From Streptomyces albus subsp. albus (GTDB taxonomy: Bacteria; Actinomycetota; Actinomycetes; Streptomycetales; Streptomycetaceae): a DNA stretch of 23,617 nucleotides. The stretch lies in assembly GCF_000725885.1 (NCBI RefSeq), contig NZ_JODR01000044.1, positions 1-23,617 on the forward strand. Reading direction: 5' to 3'. Position 1 is the first letter of the stretch. Each line of letters begins with the position of its first letter. The translations under genes and the position numbers were made by a program. Positions 15,587 to 22,344 of the stretch are shown piece after piece. A model generated the notes under the pieces. It did not search any database and was not told the origin of the DNA. It was given only the letters and a program-made list of their open reading frames with translations.

Positions 15587-17020
15587 TCCGTCGCGGGAGA
15601 GGCCGGCGAGGTAGGCGCGGACCTCCTCCGCCTCCCCGGTGGCCAGTGCCACATAGCCGTCGGGACGGATCAGATAGAGCCCGCCCGCCGCATACGCGTC
15701 CGCCGGAGGGATCGCGTGGGTGCGCACGTACGACGGGAGGTCCGCGGGCGGGGTCGCGCCGCCCACCGCCAGCAGCGTGGCGTGCGGGCCCCGCAGCAAC
15801 TCGAAGACGCGGCCCGGAGCATGATCGGGCAGGTGCGCGTCCGGGGCGCGGTCGCCCGGTGCGGCGCCACCCGGCGCCGGGCCGGCCGGACGCCGCGTCA
15901 GCGGACTGTCCGGATAGCCCAGCTCCAGCTGGTGGGTCTCCGGGCCCCGGCGGGCCGCACCGCCGTGCAGCCGGGTGGAGAGGCCCAGCACCCCGGCGGC
16001 CAGCGGGGCGCGCTCGGCCTCGTAGCTGTCCAGCAGCCCCTCGGCCGCCTGCCCGCGCAGTACCAGGCCGAGCTTCCAGCCCAGGTTGTAGGCGTCCTGC
16101 ACCCCCGTGTTGAGGCCCTGGCCGCCTGCCGGGGAGTGGATGTGGGCGGCGTCGCCCGCGAGGAAGACCCGCCCCTCGCGGAACCGTTCGGCCATCGCCG
16201 CGTTGACCCGGAACTGCGAGGAGTACAGCACCTCTTCGAGTCGGCCGGCCTCCAGATCCGTACGGGCTGCCAGCAGTGCGCCCAGGGCCTGCCGCACGGA
16301 GTCGTCGCCGCCTTCCGTGCCCTCTGCGCCCTCCAGCGTCGCGGGCCGGGCGACCAGCTGGAAGGCGTCGGTGCCGGCCAGCGGGCACAGCGCGAGCATG
16401 CCGTGTTCCTCATCGGACCAGACGTGCCAGTGCGTGCGCTCCAGCCCGGCGATCCGTACGTCCGCGACCACGAACGGCTCGGGATCCACGGTCTCGCCGT
16501 GCATGGCGATGCCGAGCGCGCCCCGTACGGTGCTGCGTCCGCCGTCGCAGGCCACGACGTACGCGGCCCGCACCGTGCGCCCGGTCGACAGGCGCGCGGT
16601 GACGCCGGCCGCGTCCTGCTCCAGTCCGGTGAGCGCCGTCTCGAACTTCACCTCGCCGCCCAGTGCCCGCAGCCGCTCGTGCAGCAGCAGCTGGGTGCGC
16701 CACTGGGGGAGCATCAGCGGCTGCGGGTAGGGGGTGCCGGCCCCGGGCGCGGCGCGTTCGACCAGGTCGTGCTCGGCGGGCGGCTGTCCGGGGCGCCGCA
16801 CCAGCATCGGGGGGTAGGGGCCGCCCGCCGCCAGGGCGGCGTCGGCGAGCCCCAGGTCGTCGAGGACCTCCAGGGTGCGGGGCTGGATTCCCTTGCCGCG
16901 TGAGCCGGGGAAGAGGGCCGGGCCGCGCTCGGCCACCCGTACGCCGATACCGCGTCGGCGCAGGTCACAGGCGAGGGTGAGTCCGGTGGGGCCGGCGCCG
17001 ACGATGAGCACCTCGGTCAC
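15557..17020 (-). CDS. FAD-dependent aromatic monooxygenase (group A flavoprotein hydroxylase)
   Basis: The 487-residue enzyme has the dinucleotide fold GAGPTG (8-13), the DG motif VACDGGRSTVR (157-166) that contacts FAD and NADPH, and the GD motif RVFLAGDAAH (284-293) for the FAD ribityl chain. A thioredoxin-like C-terminal domain completes the PHBH/RdmE-type architecture. Members hydroxylate aromatic or polyketide substrates, or inactivate drugs such as rifamycins and tetracyclines; the substrate is not readable here. I chose GTG 17020 because AAGGA lies eight bases upstream and it gives the family start MTEVLIVGAGPTG. An in-frame GTG 17053, six bases after a -10-like CATGCT, would be a leaderless start. 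It is divergent from a TetR gene and shares two operators with it, so substrate-inducible repression is likely. Confidence 0.9.
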   Translation of the reverse strand: MTEVLIVGAGPTGLTLACDLRRRGIGVRVAERGPALFPGSRGKGIQPRTLEVLDDLGLADAALAAGGPYPPMLVRRPGQPPAEHDLVERAAPGAGTPYPQPLMLPQWRTQLLLHERLRALGGEVKFETALTGLEQDAAGVTARLSTGRTVRAAYVVACDGGRSTVRGALGIAMHGETVDPEPFVVADVRIAGLERTHWHVWSDEEHGMLALCPLAGTDAFQLVARPATLEGAEGTEGGDDSVRQALGALLAARTDLEAGRLEEVLYSSQFRVNAAMAERFREGRVFLAGDAAHIHSPAGGQGLNTGVQDAYNLGWKLGLVLRGQAAEGLLDSYEAERAPLAAGVLGLSTRLHGGAARRGPETHQLELGYPDSPLTRRPAGPAPGGAAPGDRAPDAHLPDHAPGRVFELLRGPHATLLAVGGATPPADLPSYVRTHAIPPADAYAAGGLYLIRPDGYVALATGEAEEVRAYLAGLSRDGGCQPRVDAA

Positions 17021-17030
17021 GGACGGGTCC

Positions 17031-17043
17031 TTAACAGCGTTAA
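17031..17043. promoter_or_regulatory. Operator O1 of the TetR/monooxygenase control region
   Basis: TTAACAGCGTTAA is a 13-bp dyad with TTAAC and GTTAA arms. It lies just downstream of the predicted monooxygenase transcription start, where a bound repressor would block elongation. Confidence 0.75.
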
Positions 17044-17059
17044 ATGAAGCCACGGCGGA

Positions 17060-17089
17060 AGCATGGGCTTAACGCCGTTAAACTGTCAA
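17060..17089 (-). promoter_or_regulatory. Promoter of the monooxygenase gene
   Basis: On the minus strand a consensus TTGACA (17089-17084), 18 bases and CATGCT (17065-17060) predict a start near 17053. Operator O2 fills the spacer. Confidence 0.6.
17069..17081. promoter_or_regulatory. Operator O2 of the TetR/monooxygenase control region
   Basis: TTAACGCCGTTAA repeats the O1 dyad with centre-to-centre spacing of 38 bases. It overlaps the -10 of the tetR gene (TAAACT, 17079-17084) and lies between the -35 and -10 of the monooxygenase promoter, so a single protein would repress both. Confidence 0.8.
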
Positions 17090-17091
17090 GG
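17079..17091 (+). promoter_or_regulatory. -10 box of the leaderless tetR transcript
   Basis: TAAACT (17079-17084) is followed by seven bases and GTG 17092. AAGGG touches the start codon, too close to serve as a ribosome site. Confidence 0.5.
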
Positions 17092-17829
17092 GTGAGCCCG
17101 ACCGACCCTGCCAAGCGCCCCGCGCAGCGCCCTGCGGAGCGCCCCGCCAAGAAGAAACCGGCCTCCCCGCGGCTGGACCGCACCCTGGTCGCCGAGACCG
17201 GACTGCGGCTGCTCAACGAGACCGGACTGGAAGGGCTCAGCCTCCGCCGCATCGCCAAGGAACTGAACGTCCAGGCACCCGCCCTCTACTGGCACTTCGA
17301 CAGCAAGCAGGCCCTCCTGGACGAGATGGCCACCGTCATGACCCGCGACCTGCTCACCCTCGCGGACGAGATCGCGGACGAGACCGTGCACAGGTCCGGG
17401 AACGGGCCGGTCGCCTGGGACACGCTGATCGGCGAGAGCATGCGGCACCTGCGCCGCGCCCTGCTGCGCTACCGCGACGGCGCCAAGGTCTACAGCGGCA
17501 CCCGACTGACCACCACCGAGCACGGAGCCGCCCAGGAACGCGCCCTGCGGGTGATGACCGACGCCGGCTTCAGCCCTGGCGCCGCCGCCCGCGCCTGGGC
17601 CACCGCGTACAGCTACACCATCGGCTTCGTCATCGAGGAACAGGCCGTCCAGCCGCTCCCCGGCGAACGCGCCCCCGGCTACGACCCCGCCGACCGCGCC
17701 GCCCGCATGGCCGAGCACCCCCTGGCCGCCCAGGTGAGCGCCGACCTGTTCGCCGACTACGACACCCGCTTCGAAGAGGGCCTCCACACCGTGATCGAGG
17801 GCATCCGCGTCACCGTGCTGCGGACCTGA
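17092..17829 (+). CDS. TetR-family transcriptional regulator with TetR-type C-terminal domain
   Basis: The 245-residue protein has a basic Pro/Lys/Arg/Ala-rich start (1-26). The DNA-binding domain follows (about 27-75), with the HTH LSLRRIAKELNVQAPALYWHFDSK (49-72), whose ALYWHF is typical of the tetracycline-repressor branch. The long C-terminal ligand domain, with AWATAYSYTIGFVIEEQ, fits that branch's TetR_C domain. It probably represses itself and the divergent monooxygenase through O1 and O2 and releases DNA on binding the enzyme's substrate or a drug (inference from layout). GTG 17092 was chosen because of the -10 box seven bases before it. Confidence 0.9.
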   Translation: MSPTDPAKRPAQRPAERPAKKKPASPRLDRTLVAETGLRLLNETGLEGLSLRRIAKELNVQAPALYWHFDSKQALLDEMATVMTRDLLTLADEIADETVHRSGNGPVAWDTLIGESMRHLRRALLRYRDGAKVYSGTRLTTTEHGAAQERALRVMTDAGFSPGAAARAWATAYSYTIGFVIEEQAVQPLPGERAPGYDPADRAARMAEHPLAAQVSADLFADYDTRFEEGLHTVIEGIRVTVLRT

Positions 17830-17834
17830 CCCGT

Positions 17835-17861
17835 CCCTCCCGGCCGTACGGGGCGGGAGGG
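17835..17861. terminator. Terminator hairpin after tetR
   Basis: An 8-bp perfect stem CCCTCCCG/CGGGAGGG (17835-17842 with 17854-17861) begins five bases after the tetR stop codon. It also lies beyond the end of the convergent polysialyltransferase gene. Confidence 0.55.
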
Positions 17862-17870
17862 GCGGAGGCG

Positions 17871-17927
17871 GGTCCTCCGGGTCCGTCCTCCAGGTCCGTC
17901 CTCCGGGCCCCTCCTCCGGGCCCTCCG
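17871..17927. repeat. Imperfect 13-base tandem repeat
   Basis: Units of the form GGTCCGTCCTCCG are repeated: full copies at 17880-17892, 17893-17905 and 17906-17918, flanked by nine-base partial copies at 17871 and 17919. It lies between the convergent tetR and polysialyltransferase genes. It probably arose by slippage, and no function is evident. Confidence 0.7.
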
Positions 17928-17941
17928 GGCTCTCCTGGTTC

Positions 17942-19282
17942 TCAGCCCAGCGCCGCGCGCTTGAGGGCCCGCGCCCGGCGGGCCACCCGGCGCACCGCCG
18001 GACTCCGCGGCACGAACGCGAACTGCCGCGGCACCGCGCCCGGCAGCGCCAGCGCCGTCAGCCGGCGCCGTTTGAAGTAGCGGCGGGTGGCGGGCGACAG
18101 ATGCGCGGCCAGATAACGTTCGGCCTCCTGGCGCAGCCCGGGAAGGACCTGCGGCTGCATGCAGAAGCCGACCGCCCGCACCAGCCCCGTCAGCTCCGGC
18201 CCCGACAGCGGCGTGAAGTCCTCCTGATCGCCGTCCAGTTCCGGCACCAGCGCGTCCACCAGCGTGACCGGGACGCGGTTGCTGTTCTCGTACGGGGTCA
18301 CCCGCTCCAGCAGCAGTCCGGTGCCCACCCGCGCCACCGGCAGGCCGTACAGCCGGGCCGCCGTCAGCAGCGCCGTCGAGAAGCAGCCCACCACCAGCGC
18401 CGGGCGCACCCTCTCGTACAGCGCCTCCGCCAGCACCGGCTCGGACAGCACCGTCAGCGTGACGCCCAGCTCGCCCGCCTCCTTCTCCAGGGCGCGCGCG
18501 AACCGGGCCGGCGCCACCGGATGGGGCTTGAAGACGACCTCCCGGTGGCCCCGGGCAGCAGCCCTGCGCAGCATCCGCAGGTGCAGCGCCTCCTCCTCGT
18601 CGTCGGTGAGGATGTCCAGCGCCGACAGATACTGCCCCAGCAGCAGCGCCCCGCCCTCGGGCACCCCGTCCGCCGACGGCGGCAGGTCCCGCGCCAGTTC
18701 GGCCAGCACGGCACGGAAGGCGTCACCGGGTACGACCTGGGCCGGCACCCCGAACTCCGTCAGCAGCAGCGGCGCCAGCCCGGGCACCAGATCCGGGTGG
18801 AGGAGCCGGCGCACCCGCCCGCCCACCAGCGGGTCCAGCTTGTTGCGGGTGGGGCCGTAGCTCATCAGCCCGTCCGCGTACACGTCGATGGGCGCGTCCG
18901 GGAAGAGCCGGGCCACCGCCAGCGCCGGGTCCACCTGGATCGACTCCAGCACGAGGGACACCTCGTCCTCGGGGCCGTCGCCCAGGTGCCACAGATCGCG
19001 CAGGAAGCGTTCCCACAGCGGGGCGTCGTCCCCGCGCGGCGACCAGCCGCCCGGGTGGAAGGGGCGGATCGTCTCGTTCCACGACAGCACCCGGTCGAAC
19101 CGGCCGCGCAGTCGTGCGAAGCCCGGCATGGCGTCGAGCGCGGGCGTCGTCTCGGGGACGGCGGCGTTGTTGCTGACGAGCAGCAGCCGCTGGTCGGCGG
19201 GGCCGAAGCAGCCCGCGTCGAGCGCGGCGGCCAGGGTCGCGGCGCCGTAGAGGGTGGAGGCGAAGAACAGTTGGGTGCGCAT
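17942..19282 (-). CDS. Polysialyltransferase-family glycosyltransferase
   Basis: The 446-residue protein matches the alpha-2,8-polysialyltransferase family (GT-B fold). The N-terminal strand is QLFFASTLYGAATLAAAL; VYADGLMSYGP (134-144) corresponds to the acidic-Gly motif; VVFKPHP (249-255) carries the His-Pro motif; and VVGCFSTALLTA (297-308) the Ser-Thr motif that binds the CMP donor. The C-terminus is strongly basic and may touch the membrane. The family polymerises nonulosonic acids from CMP-sugars. With the cytidylyltransferase in this window, the likely product is teichulosonic acid, the Kdn-containing wall polymer known from Streptomyces (inference supported by synteny I recall with the S. 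coelicolor SCO4879-SCO4882 region). ATG 19282 overlaps the preceding stop by one base, with GGAGG upstream. Confidence 0.85.
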   Translation of the reverse strand: MRTQLFFASTLYGAATLAAALDAGCFGPADQRLLLVSNNAAVPETTPALDAMPGFARLRGRFDRVLSWNETIRPFHPGGWSPRGDDAPLWERFLRDLWHLGDGPEDEVSLVLESIQVDPALAVARLFPDAPIDVYADGLMSYGPTRNKLDPLVGGRVRRLLHPDLVPGLAPLLLTEFGVPAQVVPGDAFRAVLAELARDLPPSADGVPEGGALLLGQYLSALDILTDDEEEALHLRMLRRAAARGHREVVFKPHPVAPARFARALEKEAGELGVTLTVLSEPVLAEALYERVRPALVVGCFSTALLTAARLYGLPVARVGTGLLLERVTPYENSNRVPVTLVDALVPELDGDQEDFTPLSGPELTGLVRAVGFCMQPQVLPGLRQEAERYLAAHLSPATRRYFKRRRLTALALPGAVPRQFAFVPRSPAVRRVARRARALKRAALG

Positions 19283-20427
19283 CAGGCGGCCACCTCCGCA
19301 CCGTCGCGGCCGTCGCGGCCGGTCTTGTTGTCCTGGCCGGGCCGGCTGTCCTGGCCGTCACTGCCGCCACTGCTGGTGCTGCCGGTGCCGCTGTCCCGGC
19401 CGGTCACCTCTGTGGGTGCCGGCCCGTGTGCCGCCGGGCCGCCGGGGGGCGGTGGCGCCTGGCGCACCGGGCGGCGCCGCAGCCGCCGCAGCCGGCCGGC
19501 CCGCTCGGTGTCCATCGAGTCCAGCGCCTCGGTCAGCAGCCGCGGCGGCAGCCGCCTGAGGGCCGCCGCGCTCATCGACCGCAGCTTGCGGGCCACCTGC
19601 GGCTCGAACCGGTCGCTGGTCAGATGGTGCGAGATGATCGCGCAGTAGGTGCGGACCGCCTTCGGCAGCAGCGCCTCCGCGTCCCGGTCCCGCGCCGTCT
19701 CCTCGACCACCTGGTCGAACGCGCGGATGAAGTCCAGCTGCCGTACGTCCCCGATCTGCGTCAGCGACGAGGCCACCCCACGCCGGTAGAAGACGCCCAG
19801 CAGGCCCACGGTGGCGAACGAGTCCGCCTCCCGGTGCAGCCGCCAGATCCACGGCCGGTCCTCCGCGGTGCGCAGCCCGTCGGTGAAGTGCAGCAGCCCC
19901 TCGTCCAGCAGCCGGCGGTGGTAGATCCCCGCCCACGCGTAGGCGTAGTCCACCGACGTGGTGCGCTCCGCCGGCAGGATCGCGCCGCGCGGATCGTCCA
20001 CCACCCCGCGCCTGCCGTGCGGCACCCGCACCAGCGTGCGGGAGCGGCCGGTGCAGCGCACGTGGTCGGTCCGTACGAAGTCGCAGCCCAGCCGCTCGAT
20101 GCAGCCGACCAACTGGTCGTAGTAGCCGGGCGCCAGCCAGTCGTCGCCGTCCAGGAAGGTGATGAACTCGCCGTTGGCCCTGTCCAGCCCCGTGTTGCGG
20201 GCGGTCGCCAGCCCGCTGTTCGCGGCGTGCCGTACCCGGATCACCTGCGCGGCCTGTCCGAGTTCCTCCTCGGCGCGTTCCAGTATTTCCGCGGTTCCGT
20301 CGCGGGAGGCGTCGTCCACCAGAATGAACTCGTAATCCCGGTGCGCGTTCGCCCGCAGACTGCGCAGCGTTTCCGCGGCGAATGACTGAACGTTGTAAAA
20401 CGGCACGATGACGGAGAGCTTGACCAC
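19282..20427 (-). CDS. Family 2 glycosyltransferase (GT-A)
   Basis: The 381-residue enzyme opens with the GT2 signature LSVIVPFYNVQSFAAETLRS and ILVDDASRDGT. It carries the metal-binding FLDGDDW (Asp93-Asp95-Asp96) and a likely base region TAEDRPW (Glu189-Asp190). The catalytic domain ends near 250. After a helical region, residues 320-381 are a Gly/Ser/Asp/Arg-rich disordered tail encoded by partly repetitive DNA. It has no membrane helix and would act at the cytoplasmic face. GTG 20427 lies seven bases after TACCGT, a leaderless arrangement. It is coupled to the polysialyltransferase gene, so it probably adds a sugar branch or primer unit of the same wall polymer; donor and acceptor are unknown. 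Confidence 0.88.
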   Translation of the reverse strand: MVKLSVIVPFYNVQSFAAETLRSLRANAHRDYEFILVDDASRDGTAEILERAEEELGQAAQVIRVRHAANSGLATARNTGLDRANGEFITFLDGDDWLAPGYYDQLVGCIERLGCDFVRTDHVRCTGRSRTLVRVPHGRRGVVDDPRGAILPAERTTSVDYAYAWAGIYHRRLLDEGLLHFTDGLRTAEDRPWIWRLHREADSFATVGLLGVFYRRGVASSLTQIGDVRQLDFIRAFDQVVEETARDRDAEALLPKAVRTYCAIISHHLTSDRFEPQVARKLRSMSAAALRRLPPRLLTEALDSMDTERAGRLRRLRRRPVRQAPPPPGGPAAHGPAPTEVTGRDSGTGSTSSGGSDGQDSRPGQDNKTGRDGRDGAEVAA

Positions 20428-20434
20428 CCGACGG

Positions 20435-20440
20435 ACGGTA
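20435..20440 (-). promoter_or_regulatory. -10 box of the GT2-polysialyltransferase operon
   Basis: TACCGT on the minus strand (20440-20435) ends seven bases before GTG 20427. There is no ribosome-binding sequence and no clear -35. Confidence 0.45.
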
Positions 20441-20601
20441 GGCGCCCCGCCCCGCCCCGTCTTGACCTGCGGCGGGCGGGAGAGTGAACGCCGCGTGGCG
20501 GGATGGTGAACGGCGCGGAGGAATGATCGCGTTGGTCATTCGTCGGCTCGCTGTTAACCGTCTGTTGCCTTCACGTTGGGCCGCCTTGCGGAATCCCTTC
20601 C

Positions 20602-20607
20602 TAACGT
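20602..20607 (+). promoter_or_regulatory. -10 box of the divergent glycosyltransferase gene
   Basis: TAACGT (20602-20607) ends seven bases before GTG 20615, again leaderless. The 187-base region 20428-20614 thus holds two outward-facing leaderless promoters. TTGGGC (20576-20581) is a poor -35 at 20-base spacing. Confidence 0.45.
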
Positions 20608-20614
20608 CGGCGAC

Positions 20615-22195
20615 GTGCCGTTGCAAAAAACCCTACCCCCCGCGGAATCACCGGATACGCAGCTTCCGGCGTACACGGACACGCCCGATGCCGCGTACGC
20701 CCCGGAGCCGGCGGACCTGCCGCACACCGTGCGGCGGATCGCCGTCCTCGCGGATTCCGACACCCGGTGGAAATGGGGAGCCCTGACCGCCCGCCGGCTG
20801 GCGCCCCGCGCCACCATCGACGGGCTGCTGCTGCGCGGCCGGGCCACCCCCACCCCGCGCCAGCTCGCCGAGGTCGGCGTCACCGTGGAGAGCCTGCGCG
20901 AGGTCACCACCGGCGAGTTCCTGGCCGCCGCCACCGAGCCGGGGGCCTACGACGTGATCGTCCTCGCCACCGTCGGCGGCGCCGTCCAGGCCATGCTGCA
21001 CGGGCTCGGCCGCGCGGTCACCGGCACCGGCCCGGCCGCCACCGGCCCCGGCCCCGCCCGCCGGCCCGTGATCGTCACCGGGTACGTCGGCGTCGTCTAC
21101 GAGAAGCTCACCGACGGACTGCTGCTGCGGCACGGCGCCGACGTCGTCCTCGCCAACTCGCCGTACGACGCCGAGCGCTTCCGCACCGTCTACGAGGGAG
21201 TGGGCGCCGACCCGGGCGGAGTTGTCACCTGCGCCCTCCCGTTCCTCGCGGGCCCGCCGGCCGAAGGGGACACTCCGGTGGCGGCGTCGGCGTCCGGGGC
21301 CGCCACCGGGTCCGCCGAGGCGGTTTCCGGGCCGGCGACCGGGTCCGCTCCCGTAAGCGCGTCCGGGGGTGCGTCCGGGGATGTGGACAGCGGCCGGTTC
21401 ACCGTCGTCTTCGCCGTCCAGCCCTCCGTACCGGCCTCCCGCGCCGACCGCGCCTACCTGCTGCGCCGCGCCGCCGCCCACGCCCTGCGGCACCCCGAAC
21501 GGGACGTGCTGATCAAACTGCGCAGCAAGCCCGGCGAACACACCACCCACATCGAGGAAGAGCCCTACCAGAAACTCGTCCGCAAACTGCCCGGCGGTAC
21601 CGGCCCCGACGGCGGCCTCCCCGCCAACTGCCGCCTCGTCTACGGCAACATGGGCGAACTCCTCGACCGGGTGCGCCGCACCGGCGGACTGCTGGTGACC
21701 GTCAGCTCCACCGCCGCGCTCGAATCCCTCCACCGGGGGGTGCCCACCGCCGTCCTCACCGACCTCGGTGTCCGCGAAGCCCTCGGCAACCACTACTTCA
21801 CCGGCTCCGGCTGCCTCGCCTCCTGGGACGAACTCGACGACGGGCACCTGCCCGAGGCGGACGAGAAATGGGCGCTGCGGCAAGGAGTACGCGGCGACGA
21901 CGGCTTCGCCGCGGCCCGGGAACGCGTCGCCGCGCTCGCCGCCCGCGCCGCGGCCGACGGGCTGCCACCGCTCATGCCGTACTACACCGTGCGCACCGCC
22001 CCCGGCTATCTGCCCGGCATCCTGCGCCGCTACGGGCTGGCCCCCGACGGCACCCCGCTGCCCGGCACCGCCGTGCAGGACACCGGCCGCGGACGCGGCC
22101 TGATGCGCCGCGTCGTCCGCGAGGCGGCACGCGGCGCCTACCGGCACGGCGTCCAGCGCGTCGCCCCCCTGATCCGGAAGGCGGGAGAACTGTGA
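20615..22195 (+). CDS. GT-B-like transferase (DUF6716-type putative glycosyltransferase)
   Basis: The protein has about 526 residues. After a 40-residue acidic/proline start, the first half has an alternating strand-helix pattern (RRIAVLADSDTRWKWG, YDVIVLATVGG, RPVIVTGYVGVVY). The second half carries TVVFAVQPSVP, VLIKLRSKPGEH and VTVSSTAALESLHRGVPTAV, a donor-site pattern seen in GT-B enzymes and capsule Kdo transferases. Between the halves, residues about 213-261 are a low-complexity Ala/Ser/Gly linker. I recall this family as DUF6716 and as a neighbour of Kdn wall-polymer genes in Streptomyces. A nonulosonate or linkage-sugar transfer is plausible but unproven. GTG 20615 was chosen from the -10 seven bases before. 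The next gene can start within its stop codon. Confidence 0.78.
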   Translation: MPLQKTLPPAESPDTQLPAYTDTPDAAYAPEPADLPHTVRRIAVLADSDTRWKWGALTARRLAPRATIDGLLLRGRATPTPRQLAEVGVTVESLREVTTGEFLAAATEPGAYDVIVLATVGGAVQAMLHGLGRAVTGTGPAATGPGPARRPVIVTGYVGVVYEKLTDGLLLRHGADVVLANSPYDAERFRTVYEGVGADPGGVVTCALPFLAGPPAEGDTPVAASASGAATGSAEAVSGPATGSAPVSASGGASGDVDSGRFTVVFAVQPSVPASRADRAYLLRRAAAHALRHPERDVLIKLRSKPGEHTTHIEEEPYQKLVRKLPGGTGPDGGLPANCRLVYGNMGELLDRVRRTGGLLVTVSSTAALESLHRGVPTAVLTDLGVREALGNHYFTGSGCLASWDELDDGHLPEADEKWALRQGVRGDDGFAAARERVAALAARAAADGLPPLMPYYTVRTAPGYLPGILRRYGLAPDGTPLPGTAVQDTGRGRGLMRRVVREAARGAYRHGVQRVAPLIRKAGEL

Positions 22196-22344
22196 CCCGA
22201 CGACCGCCCGTCCCGCGCGCCGCTTCCCCGGCCGCTCCCTCGCCTTCCGCCCCGCCTCCTTCCGCGACCCCCTCGTCCTTCTCCGACCCGGCCTCCGTCT
22301 CGTCCGCTTTCCCGTCCACCGACCCGTCTCCCTCTGGAGCCAGC
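22196..22344 (+). other. Pyrimidine-rich spacer or Pro/Ser-rich N-terminal extension
   Basis: This stretch is almost all C and T with few G. GTG 22192, overlapping the upstream stop and preceded by GGGAG, is in frame with ATG 22345 and would add 51 residues rich in Pro and Ser. ATG 22345 has its own GGAG five bases upstream and gives the family N-terminus, so I treat the stretch as spacer. Confidence 0.5.

Noticed and set aside
17871..17927. CRISPR-like array
   Set aside because: Units are 13 bases, directly adjacent without spacers and imperfect, so this is a simple tandem repeat.
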